A stretch of DNA of 37,882 nucleotides from Gonium pectorale (Eukaryota; Chlorophyta; Chlorophyceae; Chlamydomonadales; Volvocaceae). The stretch covers positions 1,962,695-2,000,576 of the forward strand of contig LSYV01000005.1 of the NCBI GenBank assembly GCA_001584585.1, given 5' to 3'. Below are positions 1-10,540 of this stretch, in pieces (the stretch's first letter is position 1; the number at the start of each line of letters is the position of its first letter). A model generated the notes under the pieces. It did not search any database. It was not told where the DNA came from and saw only the letters and a list, made by a program, of their open reading frames with translations. The translations under genes were made by a program, and so were the position numbers.

Positions 1-152
1 TCCCGGGCTCCCGGCCAGGACGAACGTCACAACGTGTGCAACGCATGGCGGTGCCCCATTTTTACCAATGACACAAACTCATACTAATAGGCCCCTGAAA
101 CGTCTGTAACAGCATCCCTGTTGCGCCACGCCCCTGTGAATGTCCGACGTTT

Positions 153-380
153 TCACGGCGTCGCTACAAATAAACGACGGAGGCCGCCCTCTCCGCTAGC
201 ATGCCCTGCTGTGGCCGATGAAGTAGGAAGTGGAAGTGCTTCTGCGGCTGCCGTGCCCCGTGGGGGTTGGCGGGCCGTGACGCTGTCAGGGGGCTTGTGT
301 GTTTTGTCGTGTCGGGTCATGATGTAAGGCCAACCGCCGTCGTACGGCACGTAGTCGTTCACGAAGCATTGATATTCTTG
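153..380 (-). CDS. Terminal exon of an unidentified minus-strand gene
   Basis: On the minus strand an open frame follows a good acceptor (ctgcctgcag at 390-381) and runs 75 codons to a TGA at 155-153. The first part reads QEYQCFVNDYVPYDGGWPYI, which has the mixed composition of real protein, followed by a more polar tail ending in LFVATP. The exon opens in phase 0. The upstream exons are not identified: 381-700 shows no second convincing minus-strand exon, so the gene may continue with a long intron or overlap the promoter area of the next plus-strand gene. I do not recognise the family. A chance open frame is possible. Confidence 0.3.
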   Translation of the reverse strand, partial: QEYQCFVNDYVPYDGGWPYIMTRHDKTHKPPDSVTARQPPRGTAAAEALPLPTSSATAGHASGEGGLRRLFVATP

Positions 381-709
381 CTGCAGGCAGTAGCTGGGTC
401 TGCTTGAGTACAGGGCTATTTGATGTCTTGGTGGCTTGAGAGGCAGGACCGCGCACGCGCACGCGCCAAGGTAAGTGCAGTCACCACGCTCTTAGGTAAA
501 CAGGGTAAACTGTCGGGGGAATTTTCGGCCTGGCCCACGTGCGATCCTGGCCTCGGCCTCGGCCCGGCTCTCCGGCTGACTCGGCTCGCAGTAACCGCTA
601 GATTCTTAATCTACCTCGATTCCCAAGCTTCGACAAACTAAGGAGCCCGCTCCAACACAGTTGACCATTCACGTCTTCGCACTGCCCAGTGCAGACACCT
701 GTCTGCGGA

Positions 710-775
710 ATGGCGGACGACTCCGAGCTCGGAGCCCCGCTAAACCCCGACCCTGAATGCGCGGGGGGCGTGTGA
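710..775 (+). CDS. Upstream ORF in frame with the membrane-protein start
   Basis: ATG at 710-712 opens a 21-codon frame (MADDSELGAPLNPDPECAGG plus V) closed by TGA at 773-775. It is in the same frame as the ATG at 779, only one codon beyond the stop. Either it is an upstream ORF that dampens translation of the membrane protein, or the real protein starts here and the TGA is an error or is read through. An intron that removes the stop would be only about 28 nt, which is too short. Confidence 0.35.
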   Translation: MADDSELGAPLNPDPECAGGV

Positions 776-778
776 TCC

Positions 779-2477
779 ATGCCCCCGCTGGCAGCTCGTC
801 GCCGCCAGTTGGACGCAAGCACCGCCGCAGCTGACGATGCATCGCCTGTGGGCGACGCAGCTGACAAGCGCAGCGTTGCCGCGTCCGTAGCGGCGCTGCT
901 GCTGGCGCTCCCCGCGCTTGTGGGTAGCTGATGTTGGCCCCTGCTCCTGGGTAAGTGCATTCTGGGTGGCGGGTGCTCCTCCCCGCCTGCCGGGCCGTGT
1001 AACCCTCATGTTGGGCGTGAAGAGTCCTTCTACACACCTCGACACCTCTCCATGATCCTTGCTCCTGCCCCCGCCCCCGCTGCAGCCGGTTTCATGGGAA
1101 TCACCGCGACGGCAGGAGCAAAGGCCTTCTCCCACACGTTCTCCCTGGCTCTCACCTTGACCATTCTTACGAATCTGGCGCAGTACACTGCGTGGAAGGC
1201 TGTCGGGCGCAGGTGCGAGGAGCGGGGCGATGGGTGCGGGTCGCCGGGTCATGGGCCCTCGCGGCGCAGGCTGGGGCGTGTGGGGCGTGGTCTTGCCCGG
1301 GGCAATCCACCCCAATGCGCGGGAGCAACAGCTCGGGGGAGGTGACCCTGACTGCGGTGAAGCATCGCCCCAAGCGCCCGAAGCGCGCTTAGCGGACAGT
1401 GCTGAAAGGGTACATACCGACTGGGGGCGGATGGGGCACGGGACTTTGGGGCAGGGGCCCGCAACACCCCTGAAGGCCCTCCCGCACTGTCAAGCTCCTG
1501 CAACTGAAGATTATGCACCGCGACAGGACCCAGCCTCGTGCTCCCGCTCCTGCTCCTACCACCCCGCCCCCTCCGCTCTCCCGCCGCCCCGCCCGCTCCG
1601 CAGCGGCACCCACTGGCAGCGCTACGGCCCCGCCTGGCTCCTGGCGGTCGCCACCCCACTACTGTGTGCGGACCTGGTGCGGCATTGCCTGCAGGTGGGA
1701 GCGTCCGGCAGGCACCCGGGAGGCGCTTGATTTGGGGGTTGGGACAGTCGCACAACACGCGTCGAGCGGCACTACCCAGTCCGGCGAGCCAGTGGCGTGG
1801 TCCGGAGGGAGGGCCACAGCGTCGTCGCGTTGTGTGGGATGGAATGGGTCAGTGATGCGGGCAGCCACTGGGCGGGCGGGGGCGGCGGGGCCCGCTGGAG
1901 ACCCCCCCTAAACGCCCCTCCGCCGTGTGCGGCTGTGTGTGGAGCAGGACTCGGGCATCTGGACTGGCGAGTCGTCTCGCATGTACCGCCCCGGCTGCTC
2001 ACCCGTCACCGGGCTGCACGGCTTCTTCTGCCTGTCGGTGACGGGGTGGATCTTCTCCATCTTCGCCACCTACAGCGGATTCGTCCTCATGGTCATGGGT
2101 GAGCTCCCCGCGTGTGGGGGCGAGGGGACGGAAACAGGGCGGGAGCTGGACGGCGCACGCGTCCGGTTACCCGTGACGGGCACGGTGTGGCGGGGTGGTG
2201 GCCCGGGGGAGCCGTGCCGCGCCGCGCGTGGTGCAGCCTGCGGTGGCTTGCACTGCGTTTTGTGGCAGTCGCGTCTGTGCCTTAATAGACGGTGATGGCT
2301 GTGCGCCTAGAGTCCCGACCCCATCGCCCAACGAGGAAACGAACGCCTGCCTGTCGAAACCTGGAAATGACAACCGCCTGCCTGCCCGACTGCCCGCCCG
2401 CCCTTGCAGCCGTGTTTTGGAGCTCCAACCTGATCGGGAAGCTCCGGCACGCCTGGATCGCCACCCGGCGGGGCTAG
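779..2477 (+). CDS. Four-helix membrane protein, five exons
   Basis: Exons 779-923, 1086-1212, 1604-1694, 1948-2098 and 2410-2477 join with matching phases (1, 2, 0, 1) into 193 residues ending at TAG 2475-2477. The N-terminus is basic and alanine-rich (MPPLAARRRQLDAS). Four hydrophobic segments follow: VAASVAALLLALPALVAGF, FSLALTLTILTNLAQY, WLLAVATPLLCADLV, and a long last one around GFFCLSVTGWIFSIFATYSG. Cysteines occur between helices 3 and 4. The tail is basic (KLRHAWIATRRG). The fourth region (GLHGFFCLSVTGWIF and onward) looks like the conserved core. The first donor (GTAGCT) is non-consensus but is the only one that keeps frame. I do not recognise a named family; an integral membrane protein is the safe call. 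Confidence 0.75.
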
Positions 2478-2655
2478 GCACGCATGCTACAGTGCAGCAG
2501 GATGCAGGCCCTCTCCAGCCGCGGCTCCACACTGCGGCCGGGCAGGCGGCGCTGCACACCGCGCCCACCTGTACTGCAACCCGTGACTGGCCGGTCCGAC
2601 TTGGCTTTACTTGGATGGGCCGAATGCCACCGCAGTGATGCTGCACGCTCAACCC

Positions 2656-2660
2656 TGTAA
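2656..2660 (+). terminator. TGTAA poly(A) signal of the membrane-protein gene
   Basis: TGTAA, the green-algal polyadenylation signal, lies 179 nt after the TAG of the five-exon gene. Further TGTAA copies at 3058, 3075 and 3186 could be alternative sites. Confidence 0.5.
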
Positions 2661-3965
2661 CACCAGGCGTCGCGGCACCGCCGCTCCTTCCGCCCGCATC
2701 TGCGCCTGACAGGGCAGGTAGCGGCAGTGGAAGAGGGGCAGGTGCCGCGGCGCTCAGGGAGTGTCAACGGCTGATGGACAGGCGCCGCCGCCGCGTCGAG
2801 CAGAGGGAGAACGCGGCCGGCGGCGGCGTCAGCGGGCGGTGTTTGGCTGCATCGGAGGAAACGCGCGTCGGAATGCTGGCTCAAATCACATCTTGTACCA
2901 CCACATGGGTTCAAAGGAAAACACGAGTGTCCCGAACTATGGAACGTCACGCCGTGGTGCAGTGGTGTGCCTTTCTCTTTTTTGTGCACATCCAGGCACC
3001 GGAGCCAGGCACGCGGGCGACGCCCTAGCCTGTGCCATGTCCAGTAGTGTCCGCACTTGTAACATACGTTTCTTTGTAACTGTGCAGTGTTGAAAAGGAA
3101 CAACTGTGCAGTATGTACAGATGTAGCCAATGTGGTGTTGGCGGTAACGGCCACGCTGGATGCCGCTCGCTGACCCGACCCAACCTGTAACACGATATTA
3201 AGGCAGCAGCCCATCGGGCTCCGCGCCATCTACCATCGCCAAGATCCATCGGACCATCGCCAATTGAAACTCGTCAAGTTGCATGCAATACAAGCAAGAA
3301 AGACACCCCGGCCGACATCCGCATGCAGTCCTGCTGGAAGCGGTTCGGGGTTAACATAGCATGGAATCGAGCTTGCTGGAACCTGCGCTTGCTACTGCTC
3401 TCTACCCCTTCACCCCGCCCCTGCCTACCCCGCGGCGCCCACAGCGGGCCCAAGCGTCCCACCGCCCTATTCCTGTCGGCCGGTTTGGCCGGTCCCTGAA
3501 AAATAAATCAGAAACAGGCCGGTCCATAAACGCTGCGACCTTCGAATTCGCCCATGGACGACTGGATCCGGCCGAGGCCTCGTTGCTAGCTGAGACCTGA
3601 GAGCCATATATACGCCAATGCGGCGTCGGTCGGGGCAGTGCGGCCGCAGCACACGTGGCACGCGATGAGTCCTTCACGCTCACTCGCTTCTAGCCTACCT
3701 GGCCTACCCTACCCTAACCCCCCGCACAATGCAGCTAACAAACAGCCCACACCTTTTCTGTACTGCTCCGTCGCTAGTAAACTGAAGTGCTTGCTGGGCG
3801 CCGAGCCTCCCACGGACGGCCCGACAAACCTCAAGCCATGAGAACAAGTATCGGTGGCCGGTTGATACCTCATGAAGTGCAGATCCCACAACAGTACACG
3901 TCTCACTTAAACCACTGCGCAAGGCTTCCGCCCCGGAAAACTTTGGCCATCCTCCGGTGTCGCTG
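2661..3965. other. Intergenic stretch between convergent genes
   Basis: No convincing coding frame. A 251-codon minus-strand open frame (3229-2474) runs over the 3' end and UTR of the plus-strand gene and has irregular composition, so I do not call it. An imperfect hairpin lies at 3489-3525 (ccggtccctg, then an A-rich loop, then caggccggtcc). An 18-bp match to the 9-10 kb repeat family lies at 3087-3104. This interval should hold the 3' UTRs of both flanking genes. Confidence 0.5.
3087..3104 (+). repeat. Short match to the 9-10 kb repeat family
   Basis: gtgttgaaaaggaacaac is identical to 8993-9010 inside repeat copy R1. At 18 bp it may be a residual fragment of the same family. Confidence 0.35.
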
Positions 3966-6900
3966 TCAGCGCCCCGCCGCCCGCCGCCACCCTCGTGCCG
4001 CCTCCTGCACCAGCAGCGCCAAAGCGAACAGCATGTCCGGGCTGAGCGGCTCCGGACCGGGAAGCACATCCCAGTCATACTGGAACGCACCCGGTGGTGC
4101 CGCCGGGGTGCCGGCCGAGGCGCCGGGCGCGGCCGCCGCCACCGGGGCGGGGGCGGGAGCAGCACCGGCAGCGAGAGCGCCTCCGCCACCGGCAATGGCG
4201 GCGGTGGCCACGCAGCCGTGGCCCGTGGCAGGTGCTTGTGACCCACTCCCTGCCTGCGCCGGCGGGTGCACATCAATCTCCATGGCCGTCGCAGTCGCTG
4301 CTGCTTCCGCTGGCTTCGCTGCCTCCGCTGCTGCCGCTGGCCCCAACCCCTCCGCTGCTTCCAATGGCCCGAAGCTGCCGCCGCCGCTGCCGCCGCGTCG
4401 TCGACCCCGTCCTTGCCCTCGTCGCCTGCGGCCGCAGCAGCCCGCTTCATGCACTTGCGGAACTTTTTGTTTGTCATCCAGGCTCCAATTGCGATGGGCA
4501 GGCCCCCGAAGAGGTCTGCGGCTTCTGCCCGTCGCCGGGCCAGTCCGGTGGCCTCCTACAGTGTCTCCATCAGGTTCAGAGTGGGCCGGTCAAGGCGGGC
4601 GAGCCAAGCGGGGCCCGCAGGGCCTGCTCGGGGCGACATGGGGGCGCGGCACATGCCTTTGCGAGACCGGCGTGGCCGGGGATTAGGCCGGGGAGGGTGG
4701 GACGAACATGGGTCGGGGCCCACCGCAGTCGGCGGGTGGGCGGCCCGCGGTCTGCGTACGAGGCACCCAACACACACCCCAACACACGCGCGCGCACACA
4801 CAGGTACACACTAGGGAATCCAACGCGCCCCCCGGGCTGATCCCCATCGGTACAGCGGCTGTGGGCAGCGCAGTCTCCGTGAGCGTGCCCTCGTCCTCTT
4901 GGAGCTCAGTGACATCCCGGAGCGCTCGCCTGCCCGCTCCCTTGGCCCCGCGCCCCTGCCCACACGCACCATCACCAGCCGGCAGCCCACCCCTCCGGGT
5001 CCAGCTCTGCCTCCGCCGCGGCCAGCTGCTGCAGCCGCGTGTGCGCCCACGCACGATCGCCCTGCACTGAGCCGCTGCCCTCTCCCGGGGCGCCATCAAA
5101 CACGGGCTCCGCCTCGCCGCGGCCGGGCGGGCTGCTGTAGTGGTTGGCAGCTCGCGGCACAGCGCGGCAGTCCACATTATGCAGCAGCAGCCACGCCGGC
5201 AGCGGCGGGCTTGCAAGCGTCAGCGCGAGTGGGAGCGACCCCCTCGGTCTGTGCCGCCGCGCCGCCGCCTCCGGCTCCCCGCGGCTGTGTCATCGGCAGC
5301 GGCTGCGAGGTCAGCGGCGACAGCGACAGCGCGCAGAGGCGGCGCAGCGGGCAGCCGACGCGGAGTTGGTGGTCTTGGGAGCCGCACCAGCGGCAGCAGG
5401 GGGTTGTGAGCAGGGGCGACAGGAGCGCCACTGGGACGCCTGCGGCGCCGCTGGGGGGGGGGGAAGAGGCGAGGGAGGTTACTCAGCCTGCGGCGAGAGG
5501 CGAGAGGTGTGTTCTATATGATCTAGAAGATCTATGCATGACAGTGTGTGAGACAGGCAGGCATGCAGAAGAAACATCCTGTGGCCTCGTAGCGAGCAGA
5601 GGCGATGAGCCGCGGTAGGGCTGCGGCCGAGGTTCGGGCGTGGCGTCACGACAGAGCGAACACAGACCAACCGGCCGAAGGGCTGTCCGGGGAGTAACGA
5701 CGCACGGGCACAACGCAAAGTGCGCAGTCGTCGTGCAGGGAAGCGCACCGCTGTTTCTCACCCGGGTACCGGGGACGGGGACGCATTCCACCGCGCCGGG
5801 TAGGGTCACGGTCACGTCAAAGTCGATGAGGTCCTGCGGCCCAAGCGGGGGGTCAGCCGTGGCGTCCCCACCGGGGCAATCCATTGCGGGCGTGGGTACG
5901 TACGCAGTGGGGCAGCTTGCTAATGTGGGCAGTATATCGACAGGTTGCGAAGCCGACCTCGGGTCGGCCACTGTTTGCAATGCACTTGCCACCCGTCCCC
6001 CCCTCTACAGCCGTTGCGGACGTAAACGCAACCCGATCCGTCTGGAAGGGGGGCGGCCATGTCGTGAGACCCGTCGGGCGGAAGGGACAAGCCGACCAAG
6101 ACGACAAGGGAACGCCTGGGAGCGCCGAGTAAGGATGTGACCAAGAAAAGATGGGGAGTAGCGGGCAGAGTTATGGGACACGGGTTTAGATGTTGGGGCT
6201 CCGGGCGGCCATGGAGGCCCCCTGGGCAGGGGTCAAGAGGTTCGCGGGGCCGCGGGGAGCGGCGTGTCTTTTGAGCTCCGGGGGTCGGGAGCGCTCCGCC
6301 GTGCCGTCAGGGCGCTAACTCCCTGGGCCCCTGGGCGACGAGGGCTAAAGGGCACGCGAACTCCCCCTCCCTAAGAGCCGCAGAGCCAACCCCCGCGACG
6401 GGACCTACGGCGACGGCCCAGCGGTTGTTGAACTCCATGGTCATGTCCCCGTCCAGAACCAGGCCGTCCAGGCACAAGGCCCGCACGCCGTGGACCGTTC
6501 GCCGCGGGCTGCCGGGGAGCACCACGGCACCGTCGGCTGCGGCCCTCCACCCACCACGCCGCCTGGCGCTGCCGGCGGCGCGGCGGCGCTGACGGTGGCC
6601 CCGCTCCGCCAGCGGCGCTTTGTTAAGGGCCGAGCTATCGTGCACACCATTGCCGCCGGCGATGCCAGTCTCGTTAGCCCCGTCATCCTGCCCCGCGGTA
6701 AGCCCGGCGCCTGCTGCCCCTCCCGCTACATGTGCTGCGCCGCCGTCTCCACGGCCGCCTCCTCCCGCATCCGCCATTTCGCATTCTGCCGTTGCAGCGC
6801 CAGCGGCGGCCCCGCCAGCAGCGGCTGCGCAGCATGTGGCGACTGGGTCTCATCCCAGGAAAGAGCCAAGTTAGGCGCGGTAGCCCCTCCGTTTGGCAGA

Positions 6901-7906
6901 GCTCACATAGTCCCCCAGCAAGGCAGTGTGTCGCTTCAGGCAGGGCGCCTCCCTCTTCACGTCGCGGCATGCCCCGCAGCCAAAGCACACTCCCGCACAC
7001 CGTACTCGGGCACGCTGGGGGAGTGCCGGGTGCGGCGGTGCCGGCGGGCGCGAGGGACTGGCGGACCTCAAAGAGCCGCCGAGACCGGTTGGCGCCTGCC
7101 AGTGCCAGAGGCGGGGGGGGGAGCGCGATGAGGGTGGAGGCTGGAGGGGCGTTTGCGAGCGTGGAAGAGAGATCACGGTGCGCGCCGCGGCGAGGCAAGG
7201 TAGGGCGCTAGCTGGCAAATGCGGATGCCCTGACACGGCCCGGAGTGGTGGTGGGTGCGTACGTTCTCTGACCCGCACAGCAAGCGGCAGGCAGGCACTC
7301 TCGTGTCCGCATGGCCAACAACTCGAGGAAAGGACGACCCGGTCGCACGTATTATGGGCGATGTGAAGGGGACAGAAGTACTGACCGCTCGCTGGCAGCA
7401 AAAGGTCCAGATTCCAGCCGTACACGCCCACGCCCAGGCTCGGGCCTCCGGCGCCGCGGTTAAGCGGAATGCCAGCCAGCGGCCCCGCCCAGAGAGCGTG
7501 AGATCCACCGCCTCCGTCGCTGCCTCGGCGGTGCGGCACGTACAGTCGCAGCGGCAGCCCCGCCGGCGGCACCAGGGCGGCAGGCGATGAGGGCGCCGAT
7601 CGTCAGGCAGTCGGCCCAGAGCTAGGCGGGGACGTGCAGCGGGCCCACGCTCGTCGCGGTCAGCGCCAGCGCCAGGTGCACTGCGGACGGCCGCCCCGCG
7701 TCCGTGCCGCCGCCAGCGCTGATGTGCCCGAGGCACAGATCGCAGCGGCGGCGTCTGGCGGCAGAAGCACCACCGCCGATGCGACCGGCACCGCGGCGCG
7801 TTGACCGGCGCGTCGGCAACAGCGGCGAGCGCGACGTCTGGGAAGTGTCGAAGTGCGCGGCAACGGCAACCGGCAGCTTGGTGACGCTTCGTGCATGCAG
7901 CGCCAC
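3966..7906 (-). CDS. Minus-strand multi-exon gene of unknown function, frame interrupted (possible pseudogene)
   Basis: Coding-like segments run in order on the minus strand: 7906-7625; about 7572-7263; 7014-6907; 6842-6729; about 6725-6409; about 5923-5762; about 5280-4991; 4929-4812; and 4555 to a TGA at 3968-3966. Recognisable pieces are HLALALTATSVGPLHVP, LQRQNAKWRMREEAAVETAA, ALCLDGLVLDGDMTMEFNNR, DLIDFDVTVTLPGAVECVPV, LFGGLPIAIGAWMTNKKFRK and FQYDWDVLPGPEPLSPDMLF. Junctions 4991/4929 (phase 2), 4812/4555 (phase 0) and 6907/6842 (phase 0) fit. Elsewhere the frame breaks: TAG at 7624-7622 with open frame on both sides, and one-base shifts near 7560, 6730 and in the GCG run near 4370. Explaining these by splicing would need introns of 24-45 nt. 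No domain recognised. It is a decayed gene or a locus with assembly indels. Confidence 0.45.
6907..7014 (-). CDS. Cys-rich internal exon of the interrupted minus-strand gene
   Basis: A 36-codon exon between acceptor cccccag (7021-7015) and donor GTGAGC (6906-6901), phase 0 at both ends. It reads RARVRCAGVCFGCGACRDVK, then REAPCLKRHTALLGDY. Five cysteines in a CxxxCxxCxxC-like spacing recall a small metal site, but no family is recognised. It splices in frame to the next segment (6842 onward, SPHAAQPLLAG). Confidence 0.4.
7622..7906 (-). CDS. Probable N-terminal exon of the interrupted minus-strand gene
   Basis: Open frame of 94 codons from about 7906, with an Arg-rich start and then CDLCLGHISAGGG and HLALALTATSVGPLHVP. 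It closes at TAG 7624-7622. Past that stop the same frame stays open and protein-like (LWADCLTIGALIACRPG), then shifts by one base near 7560 into LPLRLYVPHRRG. The hydrophobic stretches suggest membrane segments. Which codon is the true start is uncertain. Confidence 0.4.
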   Translation of the reverse strand: MALHARSVTKLPVAVAAHFDTSQTSRSPLLPTRRSTRRGAGRIGGGASAARRRRCDLCLGHISAGGGTDAGRPSAVHLALALTATSVGPLHVPA

Positions 7907-8939
7907 CCTCCCTGCACCCAGCTTTGCGCAGAGTACACTCTATATGTATATGGATCAAGATAGAAAACGAGGCGCAGAATGACAGCGATGGCAGCGTGCA
8001 GGTGAATTTCAACGGAGCAACACTGAAACAATATTCATACAAGCTATAATTTTCAGTGGGCCAGCTACCAAATGGATAGGGAGTGACAACTGCGCACGGT
8101 TCAGCTTAGAGAATGCGTACGTCTCAAAACGGTGTCGCACCAGGAGCACGAAGCCCGCATCAAGGCTGTAGCCTGCAAAAATCAAAAAAGGCCAGAAGCC
8201 ATGGGTCTTACGGTGCAGGCAGGGGCGGCGGTTAGCGCGTGGCGGCACGTTAGTGCTGGCGCAGTGCCAGTTTACGCTTACATGTTTACAAAGATGTAAT
8301 TACTTGTATGCGCTTGGTAAAAGGCTGATTTCGTTGCGGAAACTGAGAAAGCTGGTTTCGCTTGTGCCGGAAACGAGCTATTACACGCATTTGCTGCAGA
8401 AGGTTACCGGTTTATGATTACAGGTGGCGTGAAGGGAGACGCGGAAGAGTTGAAGGGTCCGACGCCCAAAAGCAGACGGGGGTTAGCGCCCTCACCTACA
8501 CGCAGCTCACGCAGCCCGCAGCAGCGGTGGACCTCGCAGAGCCGCAATCGTGGCCCGCCCTTCGCCACCCGTCCATCTGCTAGCCCATGAGCGAGCGAGC
8601 TTGTCGGTGTCCCTACATACGCCGGTCGCTGGGCAGCCGTCCCGGTGGCCTGTGCACCAATCCACGAATGGTTGGGATGCCACCCACGCCCACACCTTGG
8701 ATCGGATTCGGCCAGGGTCAAGCCTGCGAAAGACAGAATGCTGCAAAGAAAGGGGGCCACCTTTTCGGCCCCTTCCCCCGACCCTTCCCGCCGCTCCGCC
8801 TGGCGCGGCTCGCTTTCCCGGTGCTTGCAGGTGAGACAACGGTAGTCAGCGGGTTGCGGGGCTGGGTGGGCGGGGAGCAGCCTGGTTATCTTCCAATTTG
8901 GGGATTCGTCAGGCCGCACGTTTCCCCTTCCTCCGGAGG
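7907..8939. other. Gene-poor stretch upstream of the minus-strand gene
   Basis: No exon with consistent composition and splice sites on either strand. A 267-codon minus-strand open frame (9207-8404) crosses repeat copy R1 and has no recognisable content. The 5' UTR and promoter of the minus-strand gene should lie at the left end; AT-rich DNA at 7940-8060 contains ctatatgtatatgg, a possible TATA-like element. Confidence 0.35.
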
Positions 8940-9074
8940 CCCGCCATGCATGCCCTGTACTCGGCGCCCTGCTGGAAACATCACACCTTCGGGTGTTGAA
9001 AAGGAACAACGCATACGACCTTCGGGTGTGTATGTCCGTAGAGGCTGCCTTCCCCGTTTCTGGTTCTCTTTTTT
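8940..9074 (+). repeat. Dispersed repeat copy R1
   Basis: Begins cccgccatgcatgccctgta and runs through a caccttcgggtgt core to tctggttctctttttt. It is almost identical to R2 (10025-10126) except for an extra segment of about 32 nt (8998-9029) that repeats the ccttcgggtg core after a gttgaaaaggaacaacgcat stretch. The extra segment is itself related to R4. Confidence 0.75.
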
Positions 9075-9737
9075 CACGAAATTCGTTTGGCTGGGGACGA
9101 TTTCGCCCCCATGGGACCGTGCCGTTTTCGTGAACGTTTCGAGGGGTGCTGCCAGTGGTGCAAAACGAAAACCGAATCATCACACACATAAACACCTGAT
9201 ACTTCACCGCCCATCAGGATCACCACGAAACCGATGTTAATGAATTGGAACTGAGCACCTGGTCACCCATCCAAGTAGGGGCCTTGTGAGATGTTGCCGC
9301 GGCCGTCCATTATTGGCGGCAGATGGGATCGGACCCGTACGTTTGCGGACCCTGGAATTCGTGTGGCTGACGACGATACGTGGCCTATCAGAACCTCATT
9401 TTTCTCATTTTGCCCTCTCATTTTTCGTAAGTCATATCCACAACAAGGGGTGTGTTTCGAAAAAACGTTTAAGATAACCAGGCTGGCGGGGAGCCGGGAG
9501 TCATGCACCAGCCCGCATGCGATGCACGTAGACTAGGCTAGGCGCATCCCAGCACGCACGGCATTGCATAGGGCCACCCCAGAGCGAATTCTGAGCCGCA
9601 TCGGGGGCTACGGTGGTGGTCGCCGCCGAACTAACATGCAGGGAGCCAGGGACATCACCCCTTAGACTGCCTCTGGATCTGGGTCCTACAACGTAACCTG
9701 TAACCTGTGCAACGACGCCATCATTTTCGCGCTTACG

Positions 9738-9778
9738 TTCGTCGTATGCGTTTTTCTTTTCAACACACACCTGAAGGC
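9738..9778 (-). repeat. Dispersed repeat copy R4 (inverted, partial)
   Basis: Read on the minus strand this is ccttcaggtgtgtgttgaaa followed by agaaaaacgcatacgac, closely matching the middle of R1 (ccttcgggtgttgaaaagga, acaacgcatacgac). It is in inverse orientation to R1 and R2. Confidence 0.6.
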
Positions 9779-10024
9779 CCAGCGAGCGAGTCGGGCGGAT
9801 TGGTACAAGGTAGGGTAGAGGTGGAGATAACGATCAGACGGGCACTCCCGTCACAGAGGGGGCAGCGCTGTAGTTATGTACTGTCGCTTACTGGCGTGTT
9901 GCCCCTCGCTGATTCGCTCAACTGCCATGGCAGTTGTGTCTCCCGCCTTACTGAAAGGACGTCATTCCGTTTGCTTGTCTTGCCGCCTTTTCCTTGCACC
10001 AAGTAACGCTGCTCGTATACCTCG

Positions 10025-10126
10025 CCCGCCATGCATGCCCTGTACTCGGCGCCCTGCTGGAAACATCACACCTTCGGGTGTGTATGTCCGTAGAGGCTGC
10101 CTTCCCCGTTTCTGGTTCTCTTTTTT
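10025..10126 (+). repeat. Dispersed repeat copy R2
   Basis: Same 5' and 3' sequence as R1 (cccgccatgcatgccctgta ... tctggttctctttttt) with the simple single caccttcgggtgtgtatgtc core. Near identity to R1 implies a recent copy event. Confidence 0.75.
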
Positions 10127-10148
10127 ACAACGGTTACCCTCGGTTGCC

Positions 10149-10210
10149 AACCCGCCGGCCCTGCTGGAAACGTCGCGCCTCGGGGGATGTATGACGTAGA
10201 GGCAGCCTCT
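10149..10210 (+). repeat. Diverged partial repeat copy after R2
   Basis: cggccctgctggaaacgtcg, a cgggggatgtatgacgtaga core and ggcagcctct follow the same order as R2 (gccctgctggaaacatcaca, gtatgtccgtagaggctgcc) with many substitutions. Confidence 0.5.
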
Positions 10211-10454
10211 CACACAAAATTGGGTTGCCCCGTGCTCGTGCTCCCTCTTTCTGTGCAGGTTTCTCTCTTTTCTCGCTTGCTGTTGTCTCCCTCCACGACG
10301 AGCGAGTAGATAGTGCGTCAGTGCGTCTCACAGCCCATTCCTCAGTTGCCTATGCCCCTGCCTGTGGGTGGCCGGAGACGGGAATCTGCCCGACAGACCG
10401 CCGTCTCTACTCATTCTCCGTGGTCGCCGCGCGCCAGCCGCTAGGCGTTCCGGG

Positions 10455-10540
10455 TAAAACAGAGACAGGGAAGGCCACCTCTATTGCCACCCGAAGGTGT
10501 ATGTGACCTTGCCAGTAGGCAGGGCGCCGGGTACATAGCA
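10455..10540 (-). repeat. Dispersed repeat copy R3 (inverted)
   Basis: The reverse complement reads ctatgtacccggcgccctgc, then acatacaccttcgggtggca, then atagaggtggccttccctgt, following R2 in order with roughly three quarters identity. R2 and R3 face each other about 330 bp apart; R1 and R3 bracket about 1.6 kb. Confidence 0.6.

Noticed and set aside
2474..3229. 251-codon minus-strand open frame
   Set aside because: It overlaps the 3' end and UTR of the plus-strand gene, has irregular composition and no splice or domain support.
8404..9207. 267-codon minus-strand open frame
   Set aside because: It crosses repeat R1 and unrelated flanks; the open frame is best explained by GC content.
9255..9300. 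Resemblance to 5S rRNA on the minus strand (ggtcacccatccaagta)
   Set aside because: Only a short stretch fits; the rest of the 5S sequence cannot be found next to it.
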